Positions 37,312 to 45,910 are shown, counted from the stretch's first letter. The stretch: DNA of 64,000 bases from Candidatus Omnitrophota bacterium (GCA_023485205.1 JAMCZX010000017.1:1-64000), one strand, 5' to 3'. Numbers and translations are program-made. Notes: generated by a model from the sequence alone, not told the origin.

Positions 37312-37758
37312 TTACGGGTTTTTTTCAGGCCAGTTAGACCATTTACTTTCTTTTTGGTTCAAAAGCAGTTTTACTTTTTCCACCAGTTCATCTGATTTGA
37401 CCGGTTTATTCAAAAAATCATCAACAGGCAGATATTCATTATCCGTTTTATCTGAAAAACCGAATTGCGGATATTCAACATTTATAGCAGTAAGCATTAA
37501 AACAGGGATTTTTGCCAAAGATTTATCCTGTTTCAATTTAAGACAAAAGTCAAAACCAAGTGTCTTATGTTCAGAGCCGAACATTACGTCAAGAATTATA
37601 AGGTCAGGTTTATCTTCTTTGATTTTTTGTAAGCCATTGTCAGGGTCAATGGCAGAAGTAATGGTGAAATTGTGGGCTTGAAGAATGATTTTCAGCGCTT
37701 CAATTATGTCAGTATCATCCTCAATAAGAATTATCTTCGGATTTTTTATTTCTTCCAT
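37312..37758 (-). CDS. Single-domain response regulator
   Basis: A stand-alone receiver protein of 148 residues with no output domain. Acidic E13/D14/D15, phospho-acceptor D57 (LIILDVMFG), a Thr in LMLTA and a Lys in FLNKP are present. AGGAG precedes the ATG at 37758; the frame extends to 37803 but without a ribosome site. Between ftsZ and the kinase gene, it could carry phosphate between proteins or act by contact. An insertion after the Asp loop (GSEHKTLG) and a long loop before the Lys make it unusual. Confidence 0.88.
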   Translation of the reverse strand: MEEIKNPKIILIEDDTDIIEALKIILQAHNFTITSAIDPDNGLQKIKEDKPDLIILDVMFGSEHKTLGFDFCLKLKQDKSLAKIPVLMLTAINVEYPQFGFSDKTDNEYLPVDDFLNKPVKSDELVEKVKLLLNQKESKWSNWPEKNP

Positions 37759-37771
37759 AGCGTTCTCCTGT

Positions 37772-37827
37772 AGTAAATATTCACTAAACAGTGTTTCCTC
37801 CAAAAAGACAATCCAAACTTATTTACT
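37772..37827. repeat. Intergenic repeat element (copy 5)
   Basis: Bounded by AGTAAATA (37772-37779) and TATTTACT (37820-37827). It contains a TATTCACTAAACAGTGTTTC module and then AAAGACAATCCAAACTTATT, the M1 arm shared with copies 2, 3 and 6. It fills the gap between ftsZ and the response regulator and includes part of the ftsZ stop codon. Confidence 0.75.
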
Positions 37828-38953
37828 ATTTATTATCATTTCCCTGTTGAGAACCAGGTTTTCTTCTCAATGAAGGTGGAATTTTATATTCCTCCTCTCT
37901 GGTCTCTTCCGTATTAAATATGCCTAATTCCGGTGGATTAATCTTTTGTTCAGCCTGCGTCTTTTTTTTGGGACTCCTGGATTCTTCTATGCCTGTTGCC
38001 ATAAGCGTTACGTTTGCCTCGTCATTTAGATTTTCATCAATTGACAATCCAAAAGCAACCTTGTTCAGAGAGGATATGTCCTGTATAGTCTGCATTGCTT
38101 CAGCAACGTCTGGAAGGCTTAAATCATGACTGCCTATAATACTTACAAGAATATTTTTGGCATCAGGAAGCTCGTGTTCCCCTAAAAGCGGGTCGGATAA
38201 AGCGTTTTTCAGGGCTTTTACCGCCTTTTTTTCTCCGTTTGCTTTTCCTATGCCGACAATGCCTTTTCCCCCGTTTTCAAGCACCCTTTTTATGTCCGTA
38301 AAGTCCAGGTCCATTATATGAGAAGGCTTGTTAATAAGGTCTGAAACAGAAGATATACACCTGCTCACTACTTCATCAACCCTTTTAAATGCCTCCATAA
38401 AAGGTGTATCCCTGTCAACTATTTCCTGTAATTTTTCATTAGGGATACAGATTAATGTATCCACAACATTTTTTAAGTTTTCATGTCCAAGTTGTGCATT
38501 TATATCTTTTTTTTCCCATTTAAAAGGTGTAGTGGCAATACCTATTACAAGACTGCCCAGGTCTTTTGCTATCTTTCCAATTACGGGTCCTGCACCGGTA
38601 CCGGTTCCGCCTCCAAGTCCCAAAACAAGGAAAAGTATGTGTGTATTTTTAAATAATTCAGATATTTTTCCCCTGTCTTCATTTGCCGCGAATTTTCCTT
38701 TTTCAGGGTCACAGCCTGCCCCGCCAACTCCACCGGTAATTTTTTCACCTATCTGAACCTTGTAAGGAACAGGAAGAAGATGTAAAGCCTGGGCATCTGT
38801 ATCTATACCAATAAAATCAATTCCATCAAAATTGGGGCCAACCCTGCCTACAATTTTTCCACCCCCGCCTCCAACACCGACAACCTTAAGTTTTATTGGT
38901 GTTACTTTACTATCTTCAAGCATTACTTTCATGTTTGTCATTTTAATTACCAT
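37826..38953 (-). CDS. ftsZ: Cell division GTPase FtsZ
   Basis: Polymerises into the Z ring. The 375 residues hold the nucleotide-binding core with VVGVGGGGGKIV and the tubulin signature GGGTGTGAGP (114-123), the T7 catalytic loop MDLDFTDIKRV, a short linker and a C-terminal IPPSLRRKP that matches the FtsA/ZipA-binding peptide. The start is ambiguous: ATG 38953 overlaps the ftsA stop by 7 bp, and in-frame ATGs follow at 38941, 38932 and 38923. The region before GVGGGG is longer than usual, so a later start is possible. Confidence 0.96.
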   Translation of the reverse strand: MVIKMTNMKVMLEDSKVTPIKLKVVGVGGGGGKIVGRVGPNFDGIDFIGIDTDAQALHLLPVPYKVQIGEKITGGVGGAGCDPEKGKFAANEDRGKISELFKNTHILFLVLGLGGGTGTGAGPVIGKIAKDLGSLVIGIATTPFKWEKKDINAQLGHENLKNVVDTLICIPNEKLQEIVDRDTPFMEAFKRVDEVVSRCISSVSDLINKPSHIMDLDFTDIKRVLENGGKGIVGIGKANGEKKAVKALKNALSDPLLGEHELPDAKNILVSIIGSHDLSLPDVAEAMQTIQDISSLNKVAFGLSIDENLNDEANVTLMATGIEESRSPKKKTQAEQKINPPELGIFNTEETREEEYKIPPSLRRKPGSQQGNDNK

Positions 38954-40203
38954 TTATCCCATATATCGGAAAATTTATTTTTTATGTTTGTTATTTTTTT
39001 TAAAAACGGGGCACTATGTTTTAATTTTTTTTCCCCGGGTTCTTTTAATGATAAAAGTAAAGTCCCAATACCGGAACTAAAAGCCGGTGTCTGATGTTGT
39101 TTTGGAAGCCCGGTGATTTTTTTTGAAATTCCAAGCCGTACGGGTTTTACAAAAATCTGCTCATTCATTTTTATCAGTCCTTTTAATAAAGAAGAACCTC
39201 CTGTAATTATAACACTTCCAATCTTTCTCGTGGAAAACTTGTGTTCCTTTTCAAGGAGCGCTTTTATTACGGAAAAAATATCATCCACTCTATCATAAAC
39301 TATTTCTGATATTTTACCAATAGATACTTCATTTTTCAATCTTCCTGAAGAATATGGAATTTCCACCTGTTTTTCAAGCGCATCAGATTTCTCTTCTTTC
39401 AGGATGTCAAAATTACACCATCCATAATTTTTTTTAAGCTCTTCTGCAATGGCAGGTGTCGTATTAAGAATCTGTGAAATATCTGAATCTATAAGACCTC
39501 CACCTAATACCAGTGAGTATGTTCCTACAAGATTTCCTGAAACGTAGAGTAAAAAATTTGTAGTCCCTTTCCCGAAATCAATAAGCAGACTTCCCAGCTG
39601 TTTCTCTTCATCGCTTAATAAAAGCTCAGCACAAGCCCATGAATGTGGAAAAATCTTATCAACCATGGAGCCTGATTTTTTAATACACTGTATAAAATTC
39701 TGCAAAGGGTTTGAAAGCGCAACGAGAACGTGTATTTTTGCCTCCAAAGAATTTCCGAACATACCCTCGGGATTTTTTTTGACATTGGTTTCCTTGTCTA
39801 TTACGTATTCCTGCGGGAACAGATTTAATATTTTCTGGTCAGGTTCTGCAGATATTTCCCCTGTTGCCGCTTTTATGATATTCTGAATATCCTCCTGTTC
39901 AATCTGGTTATTGGAAATTGTTGCTTCTCTGGATGTCAGGGACCCTTTAATAAATCCTCCCCCGATACCAATATTAACAAACTGGAGAGGCTTGTCTGTC
40001 TGGGTTTCAAGTTCTCTCATAATATCAGAAACGTACTGGGTAGTGCCTTCAAGGTCTATGACTTTTCCATTCTGTATAATCTCCGTTTCAGGATATACTA
40101 CATGGCTTCCTATAACCTCAACCTTGTTTTCTCTGCCCATACCAACAATTCCAAAAATCTTATTTGAACCCAAATCCAGGGCTACAACAATTTCTTCTCT
40201 CAT
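38947..40203 (-). CDS. ftsA: Cell division protein FtsA
   Basis: An actin-fold ATPase that ties FtsZ to the membrane. The 418 residues show the phosphate-1 loop VVALDLGSNKIFGIVG, the SHS2 1C domain (MRELETQTDKPLQFVNIGIG), phosphate-2 SLLIDFGKGTTNFLLY and the adenosine motif SVIITGGSSLLKGL. The C-terminus NIKNKFSDIWDKW is the amphipathic membrane-targeting helix. No clear ribosome site precedes the ATG, and a repeat element lies between it and ftsQ. Confidence 0.94.
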   Translation of the reverse strand: MREEIVVALDLGSNKIFGIVGMGRENKVEVIGSHVVYPETEIIQNGKVIDLEGTTQYVSDIMRELETQTDKPLQFVNIGIGGGFIKGSLTSREATISNNQIEQEDIQNIIKAATGEISAEPDQKILNLFPQEYVIDKETNVKKNPEGMFGNSLEAKIHVLVALSNPLQNFIQCIKKSGSMVDKIFPHSWACAELLLSDEEKQLGSLLIDFGKGTTNFLLYVSGNLVGTYSLVLGGGLIDSDISQILNTTPAIAEELKKNYGWCNFDILKEEKSDALEKQVEIPYSSGRLKNEVSIGKISEIVYDRVDDIFSVIKALLEKEHKFSTRKIGSVIITGGSSLLKGLIKMNEQIFVKPVRLGISKKITGLPKQHQTPAFSSGIGTLLLSLKEPGEKKLKHSAPFLKKITNIKNKFSDIWDKW

Positions 40204-40224
40204 TTTTTATACCAATAAAGTCTC

Positions 40225-40271
40225 AAAGACAATCCAAACTTATTTCAAACACCGTTCTACTTGAGTATTTA
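40225..40271. repeat. Intergenic repeat element (copy 6)
   Basis: AAAGACAATCCAAACTTATT followed by TCAAACACCGTTCTACTTGA and GTATTTA. This gives the M1 and M2 modules joined in one piece and fixes their order. It spans the ftsA-ftsQ gap. Confidence 0.75.
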
Positions 40272-40275
40272 TGTA

Positions 40276-41025
40276 TTACTTTTGCTTTTTTTCTACATAT
40301 GGCTGATTAAACCGAAGATCAATGTACTTAAATGGAAAATTTTCTTTTTTACATGTTTCAAGAACAATCTGCAATTGTTCAAATTTTCGCTTAAAGTTTT
40401 TGGGATACAAAAAAACATCACCTTCCCTGCCTGACATTTTAATTTTTTCAAGATTTTCAAGCGATACAGTATCAGCCTGGAACAAATTACCTATATTATA
40501 ATAATTATACCATCTTTCAATTTTTAAAAGTATCTTCAACTTTTCATCATCTGTAGATTTTTCACCTATAGAGCCGACCTGCATCCCTTTAACCACCCAT
40601 CCCTTAAAATTTGAATCAAATGGAAGAAAATAACCATCTTTATCCATTAAAGCGAATTTATCCCCATCAATCACTTCAAACAAGGGTATTCTCAGACTAA
40701 GATTAATTAATAACGTTCCGGGCAATATTTTTTTTAGACTGCAATTTTCTACAAAATAACATTTTTTTATAGTATTGTAAATGGGATTAAGGTCTAAAAA
40801 AAGTATATTTTCTGACATTACGTTACCGACGTATGCAGACATAAGAGGCTGATAGACAGCAGGTTCAACGACAATTTTTCGTACTTTAAAAATAGATAAA
40901 TGATGAAAATATTTTGGAACCATGATTCTTAAAAATACGAGTAAAAAAATTCCTGCAAGTGAGATGAAAATAAAAAAAGCCCTTTTCAACTTCTTTATTC
41001 TTTCCTGTTTTAACCTTTCCCGCAT
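40276..41025 (-). CDS. ftsQ: Cell division protein FtsQ
   Basis: A bitopic divisome protein of 249 residues. A basic cytoplasmic tail (RERLKQERIKKLKR) is followed by one membrane helix (FFIFISLAGIFLLVFLRI) and a periplasmic POTRA domain (LSIFKVRKIVVEP...SENILFLDLN). The beta domain includes LSLRIPLFEVIDGDKFALMD, matching the FtsQ pattern. Sequence alone is weakly diagnostic, but position between ddl and ftsA supports it. It overlaps ddl by 16 bp. Confidence 0.88.
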   Translation of the reverse strand: MRERLKQERIKKLKRAFFIFISLAGIFLLVFLRIMVPKYFHHLSIFKVRKIVVEPAVYQPLMSAYVGNVMSENILFLDLNPIYNTIKKCYFVENCSLKKILPGTLLINLSLRIPLFEVIDGDKFALMDKDGYFLPFDSNFKGWVVKGMQVGSIGEKSTDDEKLKILLKIERWYNYYNIGNLFQADTVSLENLEKIKMSGREGDVFLYPKNFKRKFEQLQIVLETCKKENFPFKYIDLRFNQPYVEKKQK

Positions 41026-41918
41026 TTTTCCACTCCTGAACGGATTAATTTTTCACATAGCCGTGTAAATGATATTCCTGCACGTTTTGCTGCATCAGGC
41101 AGAAGACTGATGTCTGTCAGTCCCGGTATCGTATTTACGTCAAGCACCCAGCACTTTCCATACCTGTCAATTATCATTTCCATTCTTGCAAATCCTTTAC
41201 ATTTAAGAATCTCATAGGTTTTAATGGCTATATTTTCAGCATTTTTCAAGGCTTTTACGGGTATTTCAGGAGGTATAACGTGAATACTCCCCCCTATTTT
41301 GTACTTTGCGATATAGTCATAGAATTTTCTTTTTGTCCGTATCTCAATGGCAGGCAGAACCTGGAGTTTTTCATTGCCGAGAATACCAATGGTTATTTCA
41401 GTTCCCTTTATAAATTTTTCAATAAAAGACTCCCTGTCAACTTTCCATGCAGTCCTGACAGCCTTTTTTAAAACTTCTTCAGATTCAACAATGGAAATCC
41501 CTATTGTTGAACCCGAGCTTGCAGGCTTTACCACGATAGGATATCCAAAAGGAATTTCAGGGGATAAATCATTAATTTCAATAAAATCCGGGGTGGGTAT
41601 ACCATAGGATAAAAGAAGTCTTTTTGAAATGATTTTATTCATACAGATTGCACTTGAAAGAACTGACGAGCCTGTATAAGGTAAACCAAACGTTTCAAGA
41701 AATCCCTGTATTATCCCGCTTTCACCTTTCCCCCCATGAAGAGCGATAAAAACAAAATCAGGCTTTGCAGAAATAAATTCTTTTATAAAATTTTTCCCGG
41801 ATGGGTCCAAAATGGAAACCTTATATTTTTTTTTAAGAGCATTAAACACAGATTTACCGGACATAAGAGAAATTTCTCTTTCAGGACTATCCCCGCCTGC
41901 AAGTATTACGATTTTCAT
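41010..41918 (-). CDS. ddl: D-alanine--D-alanine ligase
   Basis: Makes the D-Ala-D-Ala dipeptide for peptidoglycan. The 302 residues are an ATP-grasp ligase with AGGDSPEREISLMSG (N-terminal catalytic Glu), FIALHGGKGESGIIQG, VVKPASSGSTIGISIV and WVLDVNTIPGLTDISLLP near the end. GGAG lies upstream of ATG 41918; the extra TTG codon before it is not needed. The murB stop and this start overlap as TGATG. Confidence 0.95.
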   Translation of the reverse strand: MKIVILAGGDSPEREISLMSGKSVFNALKKKYKVSILDPSGKNFIKEFISAKPDFVFIALHGGKGESGIIQGFLETFGLPYTGSSVLSSAICMNKIISKRLLLSYGIPTPDFIEINDLSPEIPFGYPIVVKPASSGSTIGISIVESEEVLKKAVRTAWKVDRESFIEKFIKGTEITIGILGNEKLQVLPAIEIRTKRKFYDYIAKYKIGGSIHVIPPEIPVKALKNAENIAIKTYEILKCKGFARMEMIIDRYGKCWVLDVNTIPGLTDISLLPDAAKRAGISFTRLCEKLIRSGVEKCGKG

Positions 41919-42817
41919 CAAAAGTCTCCAATAAATTCTATTTCTGGTTCAAGAATTATACCATATTTACTGAAAATCTTTTCTTTTACATTCATGATAA
42001 GCTCATATACATCAGATGAATTTGCATTACCCGTATTTATAATAAAATTTGCATGTTTCTCTGATATTTCCACACCCCCGGTTTTTGTTCCCTTAAGTCC
42101 TGCATCCTCAATAAGTTTTCCTGCAAAGAATCCCGGTGGATTTTTAAAAATTGAACCTGCTGAGGGATGTTCAAGCGGCTGTATGTTCATACGGGTTTTC
42201 ATTATCTCCTTCATTTTTTGCTTTATTTCCCCACTATTTCCACGTTCAAGTTTAAAGATTGCTGAAACAATAAAGAATGCCTCTTCTTTTAATGAGGACA
42301 TCCTGTATCCGGTTATGATTTCAGAAACGTTTTTTTCAACCCATCCGCCCTTTTTGTCAAGAAAGTTTATTTTATCAGTTATTGAACTGATAAACAGGTC
42401 TTTTGTTCCGGCATTCATAATGATGGCTCCTCCAATAGAGCCGGGTATACCCGTAAGAAACTCCATGTTCTTTAGGTTGTTGTCCATGCAAAAGCTGAGG
42501 AACCCGCTTATTTTTACGCCCGATTCTGCATAAACGTTTTCATTTTCAAGGGAGAGCTTTGAGAAATTTTCCGTCATGGCAAGAATACCGTTATATCCTT
42601 TATCACTTATAAGAACGTTAGAGCCTCGTCCCAAAAATTTTACCGGGACATTATGTTGTTTTTCAAGATTATATAGAGTCTCTATATCCTTTTTATCCAG
42701 GGGAAATAAAAGGATTGATATCTTTCCTCCTGTCTTGAAACTTGTAATCTCTGAGGCAGGAAATTCAAAAAAGACTCTATCCTTGAAATTTTCTTTTAGC
42801 TCATCTTTTAATTCCAT
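41918..42817 (-). CDS. murB: UDP-N-acetylenolpyruvoylglucosamine reductase
   Basis: An FAD enzyme that reduces the enolpyruvyl group to give UDP-MurNAc. It has 299 residues. TSFKTGGKISILLFP and KFLGRGSNVLISDKGYNGI form the FAD domain; GIPGSIGGAIIMNAGT is the core signature; PSAGSIFKNPPG carries the catalytic Ser; the C-terminal EPEIEFIGDF holds the Glu. It begins the murB-ddl-ftsQ-ftsA-ftsZ run; murC and murG are not adjacent. Confidence 0.95.
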   Translation of the reverse strand: MELKDELKENFKDRVFFEFPASEITSFKTGGKISILLFPLDKKDIETLYNLEKQHNVPVKFLGRGSNVLISDKGYNGILAMTENFSKLSLENENVYAESGVKISGFLSFCMDNNLKNMEFLTGIPGSIGGAIIMNAGTKDLFISSITDKINFLDKKGGWVEKNVSEIITGYRMSSLKEEAFFIVSAIFKLERGNSGEIKQKMKEIMKTRMNIQPLEHPSAGSIFKNPPGFFAGKLIEDAGLKGTKTGGVEISEKHANFIINTGNANSSDVYELIMNVKEKIFSKYGIILEPEIEFIGDF

Positions 42818-42896
42818 TTTGATATGATATGTGAATTTGATAATTATCTCAAGTAGATTAAAAACAGTGGATTCAATTAGTTTATCGTAGGCAGGA

Positions 42897-42922
42897 GAAC
42901 GTCGTTCACTGAAGATTTATCC
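42897..42922. repeat. Intergenic repeat, M2-only copy (copy 7)
   Basis: GAACGTCGTTCACTGAAGAT TTATCC matches the second module of copy 3 (ACGTCGTTCACTAAGAATTT). It lies in the 134-bp gap between hicB and murB, where there is no other feature. Confidence 0.5.
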
Positions 42923-42951
42923 TTGGATTCTGTATCCTGGAAATGATACAT

Positions 42952-43170
42952 TTAAATCGCAGGAACTTCCACTCTTCCGATTACAAAATCTCTATCGTCC
43001 GGAATAGAATTTTTTTCTTTCAAGTCTTCCAAATGAAATTCTATAGCCTCTTTGATATTTTCCATAGTTTCTTCAATTGTTTCACCTTGAGAAAAACAAC
43101 CTGGTAAAGCAGGAACTTCTGCCCAGTATCCACCTTCTTCCGCCTTATGAAATATTACCGTATATTCCAT
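42952..43170 (-). CDS. hicB: HicB family antitoxin
   Basis: A partial RNase H-fold antitoxin of 72 residues that binds and silences HicA. YTVIFHKAEEGGYWAEVPAL and CFSQGETIEETMENIKEAI are the family signature. Start: ATG 43170 with GGAGGTG directly upstream; the in-frame GTG at 43182 overlaps that site. No DNA-binding domain follows the core, so operator binding is not obvious. It lies 13 bp after hicA. Confidence 0.9.
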   Translation of the reverse strand: MEYTVIFHKAEEGGYWAEVPALPGCFSQGETIEETMENIKEAIEFHLEDLKEKNSIPDDRDFVIGRVEVPAI

Positions 43171-43183
43171 TTTCACCTCCACT

Positions 43184-43405
43184 TTATAAATATTTCAAAA
43201 ATTCTTTTTCTGTTAGTCCAGCTTTTTTAATGGCACTCTTTAAAAGTCCAATTTTTAATTCTTTATTGGCAGGTATAGTTATCAATTGCCCATTAGGCAT
43301 TTTTATATTTACATGGTCTCCCTTACCTTTTCTGACAATTCCCCCCACATTAACGAAAACTTTTATAGCGTTTTTTCCTTTAACTCCACGTAGTATTTTA
43401 GTCAT
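43184..43405 (-). CDS. hicA: HicA family mRNA interferase toxin
   Basis: A double-stranded-RNA-binding-fold RNase of 73 residues. GIVRKGKGDHVNIKMPNGQ contains the catalytic His (H31) followed by the usual beta strand, and LITIPANKELKIGLLKSAIKKAGL completes the family pattern. Toxin-first order is normal for hicAB. It has its own near-consensus promoter. Confidence 0.88.
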   Translation of the reverse strand: MTKILRGVKGKNAIKVFVNVGGIVRKGKGDHVNIKMPNGQLITIPANKELKIGLLKSAIKKAGLTEKEFLKYL

Positions 43406-43441
43406 TCAAATCCCCTAAAATAAATTACAGATTCAGTAAAA

Positions 43442-43471
43442 ATTATACTCTTTCTAAAATTTCCCTGTCAA
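43442..43471 (-). promoter_or_regulatory. hicAB promoter
   Basis: Minus strand TTGACA (43466-43471) and TATAAT (43442-43447) are both perfect with an 18-bp spacer. AGGGGA precedes the hicA ATG. It lies in the truA-hicA gap. Confidence 0.75.
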
Positions 43472-43484
43472 TAAAATGTGTAAA

Positions 43485-44279
43485 CTACCTCGGTAACACT
43501 TTTTGGTTGTAATATACTTTTTTAAGATATAATCCATATCCGGGTGCCGTCTGTGAAGCCTTTTTCCTGTCTTTACTTTCAAGAATTTTTTTAACGTCTT
43601 CCGGGGATAATCTGCCTCTTCCTACATCCACAAGAGTTCCTACGATTGTTCTCGCCATTTTATAAAGAAATCCTGATGCATAAATTTCAATGGAAAGAAG
43701 TTTTATATTAGGGTCCATGGTAAATCTTTCCTTTTTTATTCTTATCCGGTAGATTTCCCTTACATGGGATTTTGCAGAACTGCCTGTGGAACAGAAAGAT
43801 GAAAAATCATGTTTACCAATAAGACATTCACTAACTTTTTTCATTTTTTCAATGTCTATATCTGTCCTGACAAGCCATGCAAGATTTTTTAAAAAAGGGG
43901 AAAAATCACGGGAAATCAAATACCTGTAAATTTTGCCTTTTGCATCATACCGGGGATGAAAAGTGATTTTTGCTGTTGATAATTTTTTAATATAGACGTC
44001 CTGTTTTTTAAGTTTGCTGTTAAGAGCATTTTTTATGCCGGTAGCATCCATTTTTGTGTCAATCTCAAAAGAGATGGTCTGGGAAAGCCCATGAACGCCG
44101 CTATCTGTTCTTCCGCTTGCTTTGACAGGGATTGTTTTTTTAAAAACATGCTGAAAAGTTCGTTCAATAATAGACTGGATGCTTTTTTTGTCTTTCTGCC
44201 TCTGCCATCCGTAAAATCCCGTTCCCTTATACGTAACTATTGCCTTATATTTTTTCAATGGTAATGGAACCTTCAGCAT
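43485..44279 (-). CDS. truA: tRNA pseudouridine(38-40) synthase TruA
   Basis: Modifies U38-40 in the tRNA anticodon arm. From ATG 44279 it has 264 residues. KAIVTYKGTGFYGWQRQ is the N-terminal signature and ASGRTDSGVHGLSQ holds the catalytic Asp; FLYKMARTIVGTLVDVGRG is the C-terminal motif. The start is uncertain: a TTG at 44258 (LKKYKAIV) has AAGG upstream and matches the first residues of the truA scrap at 45497. An overlapping decayed ORF extends into its 5' end. Confidence 0.93.
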   Translation of the reverse strand: MLKVPLPLKKYKAIVTYKGTGFYGWQRQKDKKSIQSIIERTFQHVFKKTIPVKASGRTDSGVHGLSQTISFEIDTKMDATGIKNALNSKLKKQDVYIKKLSTAKITFHPRYDAKGKIYRYLISRDFSPFLKNLAWLVRTDIDIEKMKKVSECLIGKHDFSSFCSTGSSAKSHVREIYRIRIKKERFTMDPNIKLLSIEIYASGFLYKMARTIVGTLVDVGRGRLSPEDVKKILESKDRKKASQTAPGYGLYLKKVYYNQKVLPR

Positions 44280-44624
44280 CCATGCATGGAAGCATTTTTT
44301 TAACAACAATTGCTCTATTGTTCACTTTATTTTTATAACATATTTGACAGGTTTTGTTTCTATTGGAGTGCCACTTAAATTCATGTTTCTTGGCTTCACA
44401 TTTAAAAATATATAGTGTTTCTTTGCAAAAATCTTTGCCAATTATACGATAAACAAAATAATCAATTAAACAAGGACTTTCTATGGCATCTGCAGGATAT
44501 TTTCTGTTCCACATTTCCCATATTTTTTCCCAATTTCTATATTCGGGGTATTTTTTATCTTCTCTTCTAAAATCAATTTTTGGAGTTCCTTTACGGCTTG
44601 GCGATATAACTGTTTAGTAGACAT
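44245..44624 (-). pseudogene. Decayed unknown ORF upstream of truA, possible frameshift
   Basis: A frame open from 44613 to 44245 encodes protein-like sequence (KGTPKIDFRREDKKYPEY, WEMWNRKYPADAIESPCLID, CQICYKNK) with two Cys pairs, but it has no ATG before 44514. An ATG at 44624 in another frame (MSTKQL) would join it if one A were restored near 44609, giving MSTKQLISPSRKGTPKIDF. I read it as a small gene broken by a 1-bp deletion. It overlaps the truA start by about 35 bp. No family recognised; a plain non-coding explanation is possible. Confidence 0.35.
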
Positions 44625-44694
44625 AGTATTATGTTAAATAAATAAATTTGCTATTAGAAAGTTTGCGTGGTATTTTTCCCATAAATATGCGATT

Positions 44695-45438
44695 TTACCC
44701 ACCATTCGGCTTTCTACCCCCGAAAATTGCCAATTCAAAAATTTTAAAATAACAGTCAACATCCTGATATCCAATTTTACGAAGCCACTGACATTGAGTT
44801 TCAACTGAAACCAAAATGTTTGCTTCTTTATCAGGACGCTTGTAATACTCTTTAGATAGTTGTGCTCTTGTACATTTTCCACCTTGATGAACATGAATTT
44901 TATAAAGTGAATCAATGAAAATTTCATTAAAAATCTTGTTAAGCCACTTCGTTTTAAAAGATACATGTTCTATATTTAAAAATAATCCTCCATGTTTTAG
45001 TAAATCGTAAATTTCAGTGTAAATCTCACGTTTTCTCTTATTCGATTGATGATGAATTGAAAAACCAGAAATTACTGTGTCAAATGGAGCTTTAGGTAAT
45101 ACCTTTTTAATCCAATATGGATCTGAATAATCAAAGTTAACAAAATCTATATTTTGAACATAGATAGAAAGATTTTCTTTTGCTGATTGTATCATATGGT
45201 CAGAAAAATCTAAAAGAACACCTTGGGCTCTGGGGTATTTCTGTAATATAGCCGCTGATAGTATCCCATTTCCACAACCTAAGTCTAGAAAACTCCTAAT
45301 TTTTTTCTGAGATAACTCAATAAGTTTAATCATTATATCTATCTGTTCTCTACTCAAAGGAATAGCGACACGAACTTCTGACAAATACTTTTCTGCTAGT
45401 TCCGCTGATTTCCAAACTTCTGCTTTTTTAATTGCCAT
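44695..45438 (-). CDS. Class I SAM-dependent methyltransferase
   Basis: A methyltransferase of 247 residues. SFLDLGCGNGILSAAI (about 55-70) is the SAM-binding motif I, VLLDFSDHMIQSAKENL follows, and FDTVISGFSIHHQSNKRKREIY matches the motif around the catalytic loop of UbiE/TAM-type small-molecule methyltransferases. The C-terminal part is helical (EYYKRPDKEANILVS). Substrate unknown. It starts within a scrap of truA and sits in an accessory patch with toxin-antitoxin genes, which suggests horizontal arrival. About 70 bp of non-coding sequence separates it from the decayed ORF. Confidence 0.8.
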   Translation of the reverse strand: MAIKKAEVWKSAELAEKYLSEVRVAIPLSREQIDIMIKLIELSQKKIRSFLDLGCGNGILSAAILQKYPRAQGVLLDFSDHMIQSAKENLSIYVQNIDFVNFDYSDPYWIKKVLPKAPFDTVISGFSIHHQSNKRKREIYTEIYDLLKHGGLFLNIEHVSFKTKWLNKIFNEIFIDSLYKIHVHQGGKCTRAQLSKEYYKRPDKEANILVSVETQCQWLRKIGYQDVDCYFKIFELAIFGGRKPNGG

Positions 45439-45497
45439 TATAAGTTTTTTTTCAATTCTGTTCCTTTATATACAACTACAGCCTTATATTTTTTCAC
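45438..45497 (-). pseudogene. Duplicated 5' fragment of truA
   Basis: GTG at 45497 opens VKKYKAVVVYKGTEL and then stops after four more codons. It matches the functional TruA N-terminus LKKYKAIVTYKGTGF at 10 of 15 residues, and the DNA tract GCCTTATATTTTTTCA (plus strand) is identical at 44242 and 45481. The match ends just before the methyltransferase ATG, to which the scrap is joined by TAATG. It looks like the stump of an older truA copy displaced by the inserted genes. Confidence 0.65.
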
Positions 45498-45505
45498 AGG
45501 TGTAA

Positions 45506-45910
45506 TCAAATTACTAATATTTTAATCCCGGGAATACCTTCAAAATCTTTGCGATTTCGGGTAAGAACAGCCATATTATGCTGAATAGCAAGAGCGGCAA
45601 TCCATAAATCATGAGTACGATATGTAGACGGTTTACTTCGTTTATCAACATCAGCCGCAAGACGTCCAAAAATAATAGCCGTTTCTATATCAATCATAAG
45701 ACATGGCTTGTGTTTTATTCTGATAAGAGCACTTGCCCGTTTATTACGACTGGAAGCATTAGCAGCACGATTAACTCCATATTCCAGTTCCGCAACTACG
45801 ATTGGGGTCAAATAAACAGATTCATCACCGGTTATTGATGCTACATCCGCCGGAGCAAGGTTGCCTCGTTCAATATCTACCCATATACAACTATCCAGAA
45901 TTATCGCCAT
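45506..45910 (-). CDS. vapC: VapC-like PIN-domain toxin
   Basis: A PIN-domain ribonuclease of 134 residues. IILDSCIWVDIERG has the first catalytic Asp, VAELEYGVNRA the conserved Glu, and THDLWIAALAIQHNMAVLTRNRKDF the distal acidic residues. Its start overlaps the antitoxin end by 10 bp, the usual coupling in vapBC loci. It probably cuts tRNA or rRNA when free of antitoxin. Confidence 0.88.
   Translation of the reverse strand: MAIILDSCIWVDIERGNLAPADVASITGDESVYLTPIVVAELEYGVNRAANASSRNKRASALIRIKHKPCLMIDIETAIIFGRLAADVDKRSKPSTYRTHDLWIAALAIQHNMAVLTRNRKDFEGIPGIKILVI

Noticed and set aside
41736..42533. 265-residue plus-strand open frame opposite murB and ddl
   Set aside because: Antisense to two clearly identified genes, biased composition, no ribosome site.
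44634..44966. 110-residue minus-strand open frame overlapping the methyltransferase
   Set aside because: Out-of-frame shadow of the methyltransferase gene, whose SAM motif lies in the other frame.
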